From Verpa conica (Eukaryota > Ascomycota > Pezizomycetes > Pezizales > Morchellaceae), in the NCBI GenBank assembly GCA_033030425.1, contig JAUFSD010000002.1:1612001-1676000 (forward strand): DNA of 64,000 nt. Reading direction: 5' to 3'. This document shows, one piece after another, positions 24,721 through 34,850 of this stretch. Under the pieces are notes generated by a model. That model saw only the letters and a program-made list of their open reading frames with translations, was not told where the DNA came from and searched no databases. The position numbers and the translations under genes were made by a program. Each line of letters begins with the position of its first letter. Position 1 is the first letter of the stretch.

Positions 24721-25691
24721 TGCGGCTCAGTCGCAGGCCTCTCCACCTCAGACGCCACCACAGTCTTTTACAATGAAATTAGAGCTATGCAGCTAGCTAA
24801 ACTTAAAGTTTCCACCCTCTTTTTGGATATTAAAGGGGGTTTTGACAATGTGGTTAAACACACCCTCGCCTCCATTCTTACCTCACAGTCCGCTCCCTCC
24901 TACATGGTTAATTGGATTCTCTCCTTTTTATCCGATCGCTGGGTTACCCTCCTTTACAAAGGTTCCCCCAAGCTAGCCGTTCCCGTTCAAGTAGGGGTCC
25001 CCCAAGGATCCCCCATTTCTCCTTTATTATTTGTTATTTACGTTAGTGTTTTACACCACTTGGAACCCTCACCAGGCATTACTTTATCGTATGTTGACGA
25101 TTTTGCTATCACGGTTGCCTCCCCCACAGTGGAGGAAAACATTCTTTTACTCCAAGAAAATTACTATCGCCTTAAAAACGATGCAGCCCCCCGTAACGTG
25201 TCCTTCTCGGTTGCTAAAACTGAGCTGATGCACTGGCGCACCCCCAGAGACAAGTCACCCATCTCACATCTCCCTGTGTGTATCGATGGACACACCTTTT
25301 ATCCAAAGCCAATAGTCCGGTGGGTCGGCTACTGGTTCTCACCTGCATTTAACCCAAACGATCATTTTTTAAGAAGGCTGGCCTCAGCCCAGGCTTCCTT
25401 CGGCATTCTTCATAGATTTTCCTCCCCCGGGAAAGGACTCTCCTCAAGTAATTGCAGGAAACTAGCCACCCTTGCTATTCGCCCTATGCTTACCTACGGT
25501 GCCACTCTTTTTACCCCCACCTCAGCCCTAAAAGAAATGGAGGTCTTTTGGAACTCCGTTCTCAGGTGGGCCCTCGGCTGCTTCAGGGCAACCAATCTAC
25601 ACGCCCTATGGGCGGAGGCCTCCACTCCCCCACTAGTGCTTTATTTTCACTATCTTAAAATTAAACACGCCATCAGGGTTGCAACAGCACA

Positions 25692-25696
25692 CCCCC
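25692..25696 (+). repeat. Left copy of gypsy target-site duplication (5 bp)
   Basis: CCCCC immediately before the 5' LTR, repeated at 32823-32827 immediately after the 3' LTR. The sequence is simple, but both LTR ends (TG...CA) and the restored LINE frame fix the boundary. Confidence 0.85.
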
Positions 25697-26345
25697 TGTC
25701 GCGGGCAGCTCCGAGGATACCAACGCCACCGTCGCACGGAACAAGACCAAAACCGGACCACACCCCAGTAAGAGAGTCACCTTCGACCTCGCCCCCACTC
25801 GGCGATCGAGTCGATTGAATGCGCGCATTGTGAGCAATTTAACGGAAAGGGAATAATGGGCGCAGGAAGGCTCGTATCCGCGCACGCGAGGTTGATGGGG
25901 GTTTGTGTCTTTGGCAATAAGGTTCTCCGGGCCGACGGCCCCTCGTGGTAGTTTCGGAATTTACGTAACGTTATCGTATGACCCCAGGAGCTCTTTGTAC
26001 ACTTTGTATGCGGTTTGTATGGGAAAGATACCTTTCTGTTGGATATGACATATCCAACAGAAACAGTGGGGGAAATTTAGTTGGAGTGAAAAAGTTTTCT
26101 TTGGCGTTAAGGTTATTTTGGAAGCAGAGAAGAAGGGAAGAAATAGGTGAAACATATAAGGAGGGGCATCGCCCCTAGGAATTTATTAGGCACGCAACCT
26201 CATGTTTATATTGTCTAGTAAAGAAATATTACAGAGTTTTTCACTTGTAATATCTTTTGCCATAACACCGTTCATTGTCGCCGTCTTAGTCGCTGTCACC
26301 GTCTCCGTCTTTTGCTTTACCATACCATCCCAACCGCCCGCCACA
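25697..26345 (+). repeat. 5' LTR (649 bp) of the gypsy element
   Basis: Starts TGTCGCGGGCAGCTC and ends CCGCCACA. Other copies are the 3' LTR (32181-32822) and an inverted solo LTR (28990-29634). It contains a TATA-like CATATAAGGAG near 26153, a perfect 15-bp inverted repeat at 26033-26063, and an open coding frame in its first 160 bp that ends at TAA 25854-25856. Confidence 0.95.
26033..26063. repeat. Perfect 15-bp inverted repeat inside the LTR
   Basis: Arms TTTCTGTTGGATATG and its exact reverse complement are separated by one base. The same palindrome, unchanged, is at 29268-29298 (solo LTR) and 32512-32542 (3' LTR). It is conserved while nearby LTR sequence varies. It could be a transcription-factor site or an RNA hairpin. 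Confidence 0.9.
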
Positions 26346-26387
26346 CTACGTTGCGTCCCTTCAAGCCTACCCAACAACACTGTACCA

Positions 26388-27600
26388 ATGTCTGCCAGTA
26401 GTGGCCCCCCCGGGGACCCTCCGGCATTTCGCCTCCCAGCTACCCTTGATGATTTTACCACCGCCTATAACACCGACGCCGCCCAGTTCCACGCCAATCT
26501 TCTGCAGTATGCAGCCAAACTCCGGGAAAACAACATCCGACTCCGCAACGAAAGAAACGGACACCTTCAAGCGGCTACGGAGGCACAAGCCAGCCTCAAC
26601 AATGCCGAGGAAGCCATCGTCACCGCTGAAGAAACCGCCCAACGTCTTACCACCGCCAACACCGTTCTTGCTCACCGAGTAACCAGCTTGGAAAACGATC
26701 TTCGTGCAGCCCGAACCGCCGCGGAAGGAGGGAGAATTCAACTCCACCTCCCTCGATATCAATGACCCCGTCGCCCCAGAAGATCTGACAAAATCCCTGA
26801 CCCTCCAATGTTCAATGGTAACCGCGCGGCCCTGAAACCCTTTGTCGCCCAACTTCGCAATAAACTCCGTAACAATGCCGATCGTTTTTCCAATGAAGCC
26901 GCCAAAGTCGGATATGCTTTTGCGTCTGGAGGAGTCGCCTTGAACCAGGAGTACTCCTTATGCAACTGCCAGGAATTGACTTTGCCAACGTTGAAGCTCT
27001 CATCGCGTCTTGAACTCTGCCTTCGCCGACCCCGATCCTCATGGAACTGCAAGGAGGGAACTCCCAAACCTCAAACAGAAAAACAAGGACTTCTCATCCT
27101 ATCGCGCTGACTTCCGTCGCATCATGGCAGACCTTGGGTACGATGACTCCGCCAAGAGAGACGCCCTTCGGGAGGGTCTCTCGAAATGAAGGACCAACTT
27201 GTCGGTCGCCGCGTCCCTGTTGATGCCCATGGTGCAGCCACGTTCGATCTCTACGTCGCCGACCTTCTTGTTGTGGATAATGACCTCCGTGTTCGCAAGG
27301 AAGAGAAGAGGGGCTCAAGGTCCTTCGGAAACTTCCAACATCAACCTGCCCCCCGCGCTTCTGCTCCTGCCCCCGTTGCCAGTTCTGGCTACCATCCGTC
27401 ATTCGCCCCTGGAGGTTTGGCTCCCATGAATCTCAGTGCTTTCGTCCCCCGTCCTGCTGGTCAACCCCGTGGTCCTCTTTCCCCCGAGGAAAAACAGGCG
27501 TTTTGCCTCGGGGCTTTGTATGTATTGCGGCCAGAGTGGCCATGTTTTTGCCAATTGTCCTTTATCTCGTTCCGGCCCACGTGCCACCCCTTCGTCCTTT
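26388..27600 (+). pseudogene. Gypsy gag, frameshifted
   Basis: Starts at ATG 26388 (MSASSGPPGDPPAF), 42 bp after the LTR. A coiled-coil-like N-terminal part (NIRLRNERNGHLQAATEA...) is followed by a capsid region (PPMFNGNRAALKPFVAQLR, then FSSYRADFRRIMADLGYD) and a CCHC zinc knuckle CMYCGQSGHVFANC at about 27517-27558. The pieces lie in three frames: shifts are needed at about 26730-26800, 26930-27060 and 27180-27480. These are one-base events, often in runs of the same base. Confidence 0.85.
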
Positions 27601-28984
27601 AGTATGCGCGGCGCCGCAATTACTCCATCTCCTTTTGGTCTTCTTTCTGGTGCTGCTGCTTCTGTTTCTGGGTCTTCTGTTGCGGGCGGTGTCCCCATCT
27701 CCAATATTTCCGTTTCTGGCTCTCCTGTTCCTTCTTCGTCTTCTGTGGCCGGTGCGCCACCTAGGTCTTCCTTTGCTTCTTCTTCTCGTTCGGCGGCGAC
27801 CCGCGTTATCAATCTTCTTCTTCCGATCAGCAGGGTTTTCAGTAGTCCCTGGGCCTTTAACTGGCCCTGCCGGACCTTTAATGATTTTTCTTTGACTGCA
27901 TTTTCTATTTCTGGCTTTTCGGTATCAAACATTGTTGTGGAGGAAGATTCTTTGGATGGTGAGCATTTGGTAGTAGCATGTACCTTATCCACCAATACAA
28001 AGACAGTAAAAACCCACGCTCTGATTGATACTGGTGCCTCCGGATATGCTTTCATTGATGAATCGTTCGCGCGCCAGCATTCTTTTCCCCTGTTACCGTT
28101 AAAAACTCACCCGGGCTCTAGAAGTCATAGACGGCCGAAGCGTAGCCTCAGGGGACATTACCCATCTTTCCCATCTTGGTCTCTCTATAGAGACACCAGG
28201 AGCATGCGCCGTTTTTTGTCACTTCCCTTGGACACTACCCTCTTGTTTTAGGCATTCCCTGGATGAAGCACCATGATGTGGCCATCAGGTTTGCCTCCAA
28301 TCACGTCTCCTTCGGTTCCGATTACTGCATGAAACACTGCACCTCCTCCACCATTCCCGTCGTCTCCACTGGTATCTCCCCCCCGGCTCCCGCTCTTAAG
28401 AAAATTTCCATTGCAATGATTGGGGCTGTCCCCTTCTCCTTTTTGGCTAGAAAGAAGTCCTCTCGCATTTTGTCAATCTCCCTTTATGAGATTAACAAAG
28501 CTATTGACCATAAGACTACCAAAGAGGATTGGAAGGCTAAAGTTCCGGTTGAGTACCATGATTTTTTGGATATGTTCGACGAACAGATCGCAAAAAACAT
28601 GCCCCCACGCCGTATCTATGATCATAAGATTCCCTGAGGGATGGAAAGGAGCACTTTGGCCCCCTATATGGAATGTCTCGCGAGGAACTCGTCGCACTCA
28701 AAGAATACCTAGAGGACAATTTGTCCAAAGGATACATTAGAGACAGCTCCTCTCCTGCCGGTGCCCCTGTATTGTTCGCCAAGAAAGACGACGGAAGTCT
28801 CCGTCTCTGTGTTGACTACCGAGGAATTAACGAAATAACTATTAAAAATCGATATCCCCTTCCTCTCATTCGAGAAACCTTGGATCGCTTAGCTAAAGCA
28901 AAGTGGTACACCAAGTTGGACCTCAGGATGGGATACAATCAAGTACGCATGGCAGAAAACGAGGAATGGAAAACCGCCTTCAGG

Positions 28985-28989
28985 ACCCG
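28985..28989 (+). repeat. Left copy of solo-LTR target-site duplication (5 bp)
   Basis: ACCCG, repeated at 29635-29639. Joining the flanks through one copy restores the RT reading frame ([10 protein letters not shown]). Confidence 0.93.
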
Positions 28990-29634
28990 TGTGGCGGGGC
29001 GGTTGGGATGGTATGGTAAAGCCTAGGCAACGGGACGGTGACAGCGACTAAGACGGCGACAATGAACGGTGTTATGGCAAAAGATATTACAAGTGAAAAA
29101 CTCTGTAATATTTCTTTACTAGACAATATAAACAAGACGTTGCGTCTGAGAAATCCTCTGCGGCGGCCTCCTTATATGTTTCCCCTATTTCTTCCCTTCT
29201 TCTCTGCTTCCAAAATAACCTTAACGCCAAAGAAAACTTTTTCACTCCAACTAAATTTCCCCCACTGTTTCTGTTGGATATGTCATATCCAACAGAAAGG
29301 TATCTTTCCCATACAAACCGCATACAAAGTGTACAAAGAGCTCCTGGGGTCATACGATAACGTTACGTAAATTCCGAAACTACCACGAGGGGCCGTCGGC
29401 CCGGAGAACCTTATTGCCAAAGACACAAACCCCCATCAACCTCGCGTGCGCGGATACGAGCCTTCCTGCGCCCATTATTCCCTTTCCGTTAAATTGCTCA
29501 CAATGCGCGCATTCAATCGACTCGATCGCCGAGTGGGGGCGAGGTCGAAGGTGACTCTCTTACTGGGGTGTGGTCCGGTTTTGGTCTTGTTTCGTGCGAC
29601 GGTGGCGTTGGTATCCTCGGAGCTGCCCGCGACA
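28990..29634 (-). mobile_element. Inverted solo LTR of the same gypsy family inside the RT gene
   Basis: 645 bp, the reverse complement of the LTRs that flank the element. On the plus strand it starts TGTGGCGGGGCGG and ends GAGCTGCCCGCGACA. It is bounded by the ACCCG duplication. No internal element sequence is present, so a second full element of this family inserted here in the opposite orientation and later lost its body by LTR-LTR recombination. Confidence 0.95.
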
Positions 29635-32180
29635 ACCCGGTATGGCCACTTTGAATACACCGTAATGCCCTTCGGACTCACCAATGCCCCCGCAACCTTT
29701 CAGCACTTTATCAATGATTCCTTACGCAAGTACCTCGACGTCTTTTGCACTGCCTACCTTGACGACATTTTGATCTACAGTAACACTCTGGAAGAACACA
29801 AGGTCCACGTTCGTAAGATACTGGAAGCTCTGAAGGAAAATGGGATCTTTCTCAAACCTGAGAAATGTGAATTTCACGTTCAATCCACAAAGTACTTGGG
29901 TCTAATTATCTCCCCTAACGGCATCGCGATGGACCCTAAGAAAGTGTCTGCCATCAGGGAATGGTCTGCCCCAAGGAATGTGAAGGAAGTACAAGGGTTT
30001 ATTGGGTTTGCGAATTTTTACCGGCGTGTTATTTTGGGTTTTTCTAATCTTGCCTCTCCTATTACTGCTCTTACGAAAAAGGATACACCGTTCATATGGT
30101 CTCCGGAGTGCGAAGAAGCCTTCGAGAAAATGAAAGAAGCTTTTACCTCAGCTCCCATTCTCATGCACTTTGACGCCGACCGACCAATAGTGGTGGAAAC
30201 CGATGCTTCCGATTATGTCTCCGCGGGTATCTTGTCCCAGTATGATGAAAACAACGTCCTCCGTCCGGTGGCCTTTTTCTCCAAAAAACATTCGCCCGCC
30301 GAATGCAATTACGAAATTTACGACAAAGAGCTACTAGCAATCATCGAGCCTTTGAAGAATGGAGACCAGAGTTGGAGAGTACCGAAGAGCCAATCTCCGT
30401 CATCACCGATCACCGTAATCTGGAATATTTTATGTCCACCAAGCAGTTGAATCGTCGCCAGGCCAGGTGGTCCGAGTTTCTATCTCGTTTTAATTTTAAA
30501 ATTTCATATCGTCCAGGGAAACAAGGGGGGAAACCCGATGCACTAACTAGGAGATCTGGAGATCTACCTAAAGAGGGGGATGAAAGATTGGCTCATCAGA
30601 GTCAAATAGTGTTGAAAAGGGAAAATTTTGACAGTAAGCTTGGTTTGTTTACGGGTTCTTTGTCAAATGAACCCGCTCATGAACGACCCCACTGGAAAAG
30701 TTGTTTACCAAAGCCTATGCTAATGATTCCGCCCTCAAAAATTCTAGAACTTCTTCGCCAGGGTGTGCAACATTCAAAGGAAATAACCCTGGCTGAGTGC
30801 ACCAACGTCGATGGAAAACTTTGCTATCGAGGCACCCTTTACGTCCCAGACCACAACGAATTAAAGCTGGAATTGCTGAAACAGTACCACGACTCCTCCG
30901 CCGGCCATCCGTGACGCTCAAAGACCTTCGAACTTCTGAGTAGAGACTACTACTGGCCAAAGATGGGAAGTTTCGTGAAGCGATATGTTAAGAATTGTCA
31001 CACTTGTAGCCGCAGCAAACCATCGTACAATGCCCGTCTGGAATTCTTCGTCCCCTGCCCATTCCAAATCAACGCTTGGCAGGACATTTCCATGGACTTC
31101 GTCACTGGCCTACCGTCGAGTAATGGAGTGCGATCACGTTTTCGTTGTGGTCGATAGACTCTCCAAGATGCGCCATCTCCTCCCCTGCCATACCACTGCC
31201 AACGCTCAAGGCGTCGCACGTTTGTACCTTGAAAACGTCTGGAAACTTCACGGCCTCCTCTTACGGTAATCTCGGATCGCGGAACTCAGTTCACGTCCCA
31301 GTTCTGGCAATGCCTGTGTAAACAGTTGAAGATTGAGTCCAAATTATCTACGGCCTTCCATCCTCAGACCGATGGACAAACAGAACAGCGTCAACGCTGT
31401 AATGGAACAGTACCTCCGAAGCTTTGTGTCTTATCAACAAGAGCGACTGGTCAAGCTGGCTTCCCATTGCCGAGGTTCGCGGCTAACAATCACTTTTAGG
31501 AAACCACCAAAGTTAGCCCGTTCTTCGCCAATTACGGATTCCACCTCGGTTTACCCTTGACTTGGTCCCTCATGATAGGTCCCCCGTATCGACGCTCTAA
31601 GTTTGCCCAGAAAATGTAAGTCTTACACGACTACCTTCGCGGAGAAATGAAGCTCGCTCAAGATGCCCAAGAAAACACTGCCAATGCCCATCGTATCCCC
31701 GCTCCCGACTATAAAGTTGGAGATCAAGTTTGGCTGTCTGCCAAAAATATCCGAACCTGAGAGGCCCTCAAAGAAATTGGACTGGAAACAACTTGGTCGG
31801 TTTACCGTTAAGAAGGTTATCAGTCCCTATCTACGAACTTGATCTTCCAGCTACACGCCAATCATCCCGTGTTTCACGTTTCCCAGCTTCGCCGTCGCCA
31901 CTGATCCCATTCCCGGCCATGTTCCTCCCCCTGCTCCCCCAGTTATTGTTGAAGGAGAAACGGAGTGGGAAGTGGAGGAGATTCTCGACGCCCGGCTTCA
32001 GCATCAAAGGCCCTCAGTACCTCGTCAAGTGGACAGGCTATGACCTACCTACGTGGGAGCCCCGAATACGTTGAACAATGCGCTGCCTCGACATCTTCTA
32101 TCAGCGACATCCAACCAAGCCTGACTTTCGCCAAAGCCTCACTGGATTCTCCTGGGAAGTCGAGCGCCGGGGAGGGCGCC

Positions 32181-32822
32181 TGTCGCGCGGGCAGCTCAGA
32201 GGATACCAACGCCACTGTCGCACGGAACAAGACCAAAACCGGACCACACCCCAGAAGAGAGTCACCTTCGACTCGCCCCCACTCGCGATCGAGTCGATTG
32301 AATGCGCGCATTGTGAGCAATTTAACGGAAAGGGAATAATGGGCGCAGGAAGGCTCGTATCCGCGCACGCGAGGTTGATGGGGGTTTGTGTCTTTGGCAA
32401 TAAGGTTCTCGGGCCGACGGCCTCGTGTAGTTTCGGAATTTACGTAACGTTATCGTATGACCCCGTGAGCTCTTTGTACACTTTGTATGCGGTTTGTATG
32501 GGAAAGATACCTTTCTGTTGGATATGACATATCCAACAGAAACAGTGATGGAAATTTAGTTGGGTGAAAAAGTTTTCTTTGGCGTTAAGGTTATTTTGGA
32601 AGCAGAGAAGAAGGGAAGAAATAGGGGAAACATATAAGGAGGGGCTCGCCGAGGATTTTCTTAGGCACGCAACGTCTTGTTTATATTGTCTAGTAAAGAA
32701 ATATTACAGAGTTTTTCACTTGTAATATCTTTTGCCATAACACCGTTCATTGTCGCCGTCTTAGTCGCTGTCACCGTCCCGTTGCCTAGGCTTTACCATA
32801 CCATCCCAACCGCCCCGCCACA
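32181..32822 (+). repeat. 3' LTR (642 bp) of the gypsy element
   Basis: Aligns end to end with 25697-26345. Against the 5' LTR it shows a 2-bp gain (CG) near the start and many one-base losses, mostly in runs of C or G (for example near 32260-32290 and 32410-32430). It ends GCCACA, followed by the CCCCC duplication. Confidence 0.95.
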
Positions 32823-33770
32823 CCCCCTTAACAATCCAGTTACGGCTCGATTTGATACTTCCTTCCCGACTATCTCACCCGAACGGAGCTATTCACACTC
32901 CGAGCTCCTTAAAGGATTCCCCAATCCTCCCAAAAAATGGAACTCGACTGCCAAGGCAGGAGTCAATCACCTTCCCATCGAGTTCCTAGGCTCCCTCATA
33001 AAATCGTTACTAGGCTCCAATCTTAGCCACAAAAATTACTCAATGGCTATCAAACAACAACTCCTAAAGAATTGGGAGACCCTCTACCCCCCACCCAATT
33101 ACTACAAATACGGCTGTTCGCTCACAACACCATATTTTATGTCCCTTCATAAGTACCAGTCTTCCCGTCTCCACCAAATGCGTGTGGAAAAGAGCTACCT
33201 AAATGCCCACAAGTCGTGGATCAATCTCCACACAACCGACATCTGCCCCAGGTGTTTCCTCTCTCCCGAAACCACGGAGCATGTGCTCCTACACTGCCCT
33301 AGTCTCTCTGTCTCCAGAGACTCTTTATTGCCTAATGTTAGCTCTCTTGACGAAATATGGAGCTCTGAAGCTCTATCGCTACTCGTCGGAGCCTTTGTTG
33401 TACAAAACAAAATCAATTTTCCAAAGAAGGCACTACCGTCACCATTGCCATCTCCCTCCACCATGTCCTCCCTCACCTCAATCACTCACTCCGAATCATA
33501 AGGAGTCATCAATTCTATCAAGCCCGTGTATAACGGCAATAAGACAATAAGTCGCCAAAAGAAGGACAGAAACGTGCAGTGCATTTTTATTTGTTAACTT
33601 TTCTTTGTGTTTATTTTACAAGTTTGGAATTTTGAAAGGGGACGAGTTTTATTTTTAGGAAGGGGAAGGGTTCTTTTTAGGTCATAGTTTAAACTGCATA
33701 CCAGATTTTGTACCCAGAACAATAAAATCACTTGAGATAAAAAAAATAAAAAAAAAAAAAAAATAAAAAA

Positions 33771-33786
33771 AGGATTAAAGATAGGG
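33771..33786 (+). repeat. Right copy of LINE target-site duplication (16 bp)
   Basis: AGGATTAAAGATAGGG directly after the A-rich LINE tail, identical to 24705-24720. The first A could belong to the tail. Confidence 0.95.
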
Positions 33787-34850
33787 CCACGTTGGGGCTG
33801 CAAGAAGGTTTTGTCTTGGGTCCTGTGCCGCATAAGACAATACCGGATGGCTTATTTCAGGATGGCTTATTTCAGTCTTGCACTAGGTAGGCCTTCTGAG
33901 CCCTTATAATATGTAGCTGATGCAAACAAATACAAGCGATGCATAGAAAGAAAAGATAGAGATCTTGCTACTAGTATTGCCTCGAGTGAGAAGTTGTGAA
34001 AGCTTCTCTGATAGCTATATGTATTTACGTAAAGTAGAAGATACATGTACTACATTTAATGGTGTGTTCTAAACCCGGACATACTATGTTCTTATAAGTG
34101 ATAAATTGTAAAAGATAATAGAGTTACCAGAGCGATTTCTTCTCTTTGCAGGGTGGAGTGTGGGGTCTAACAGCTAGTCAGTTATCAGCCCGGCCTGGGG
34201 CTACATGTATTTAAACATTACTAATACCAAATAATACTTGCAATATGGCGATGTAACAAGAGCGCCGCAAGCGAAACTTAACGCTGCGCACCAGACAACC
34301 TAGGGGATACTTAAAAGTAGAAATATTTGTACCTACATATGTATTTTATTGCCCGTTACGCAAAGCCTTAGGTGTCCGCTTGAGCCCCACGTTCATCGAA
34401 GCTGCGGCGGCTATGTGGCACGAGCTGACAACTGCTCTTCTACCGGATTTGTATCTACCGGACGTTGAACCGGTCAACAAAGTACAACACCACACCTCAT
34501 CCCATCTAACATGGACATGGTGGACGTAAAGTATACTAACTTTACTAAAATCTATAGGAATGGAGCTAAACTTTGGAAAAACTCTCCGAAACAAAGCCTT
34601 AGATCCTACCGAGATAACGTCCTATCAACATTTATTTCAGTTATTTCCAAGTTACATTTTAGCTCTTGAAGAGAACAAAAGGTCGCGCAGAAAATTCATT
34701 TTAAATGTAGCTTTGGTGACTTTTAAAAGCACACACTATTGTATTACTTACGCCAATACTAAACAGAGGCACAGCACAGCACAGTGCATTACTTCTTTAT
34801 TATTAGAAATAGTAGTTTTCTCCTAGTATAAAGATCCAGCACTCCCTTAA
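33787..34850. other. Intergenic region right of the retroelement nest
   Basis: The first bases are the original continuation of 24704 before the LINE inserted. A direct 14-bp repeat GGATGGCTTATTTC occurs twice in tandem near 33847-33875. A TATAAAG at 34827-34833 lies only 24 bp before the next start codon, so the true transcription start may be elsewhere. No gene is supported. Confidence 0.5.

Larger units (their letters stand above)
27601..32339 (+). pseudogene. Gypsy pol: protease, RT, RNase H, integrase, chromodomain; broken
   Basis: The protease carries ALIDTGASGYAF (active Asp at 28027). Reverse transcriptase runs from about 28540: [19 protein letters not shown], then after the solo [19 protein letters not shown] and the catalytic YLDD at 29755-29766. 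RNase H begins near 30166 (VVETDASDY, then DHRNLEY after a one-base loss near 30355). Integrase shows the HHCC finger (HDSSAGHP, then CHTCSRS), [15 protein letters not shown] and HPQTDGQTE between about 30885 and 31390. The chromodomain is at about 31965-32085. Frameshifts or a stop occur near 28100, 28636, 30355, 30914, 31130, 31265, 31390-31560 and 31970-32050. Unusually, the reading frame continues through the polypurine tract into the 3' LTR and stops at 32339. Confidence 0.9.
25697..32822 (+). mobile_element. Ty3/gypsy chromovirus LTR retrotransposon, nested in the LINE
   Basis: 7,126 bp including a nested solo LTR, about 6.5 kb without it. The order is LTR, gag with zinc knuckle, aspartic protease, reverse transcriptase, RNase H, integrase, chromodomain, LTR. 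RT before integrase makes it Ty3/gypsy, and the C-terminal chromodomain (YLVKWTGYDLPTWEP) makes it a chromovirus. The coding region has many one-base frameshifts and cannot be expressed as read. LTR copies do not show the one-sided C-to-T pattern expected of repeat-induced point mutation. A purine-rich stretch (CGGGGAGGG) lies just before the 3' LTR as a likely polypurine tract. I could not name the primer-binding site. Confidence 0.96.
24721..33501 (+). pseudogene. LINE reverse transcriptase, N-truncated and interrupted
   Basis: Two parts, 24721-25696 and 32828-33501, form one open frame of 549 codons if the gypsy element and one copy of its 5-bp duplication are ignored. Reverse-transcriptase motifs in order are LFLDIKGGFDNV (first catalytic Asp), GVPQGSPISPLLFVIYV and the catalytic YVDDF at about 25091, followed by the thumb region. 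The second part carries ICPRCFLSPETTEHVLLHCP, the CCHC-type knuckle at the C terminus of many LINE ORF2 proteins. The endonuclease half is missing because of 5' truncation. Apart from the insertion I see no stop codon or frameshift, so the copy was sound when it was interrupted. Confidence 0.93.
24721..33770 (+). mobile_element. 5'-truncated non-LTR (LINE) retrotransposon carrying a nested gypsy insertion
   Basis: The element starts abruptly inside its reverse transcriptase (first codons CGS, then AGLSTSDA) directly after the 16-bp target duplication. It ends in an A-rich tail at 33740-33770, directly before the second copy of the duplication. This is the signature of target-primed reverse transcription with 5' truncation. 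Without the gypsy insert and one copy of its 5-bp duplication it is about 1.9 kb: a 549-codon reading frame, about 240 bp of 3' UTR with an AATAAA near 33720, and the tail. The C-terminal Cys/His zinc knuckle and the RT type suggest a fungal Tad1/I-like element; the clade assignment is tentative. Confidence 0.95.

Noticed and set aside
26202..26387. Extension of the gag frame upstream into the 5' LTR
   Set aside because: The frame is open to 26202, but the first 62 codons would be LTR sequence upstream of, or at, the likely transcript start. ATG 26388 just after the LTR is the better gag start.
29038..29370. 110-residue plus-strand frame and its minus-strand partner
   Set aside because: Both are chance frames inside the inverted solo LTR. 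The same frames recur in the other LTR copies and do not encode a separate protein.
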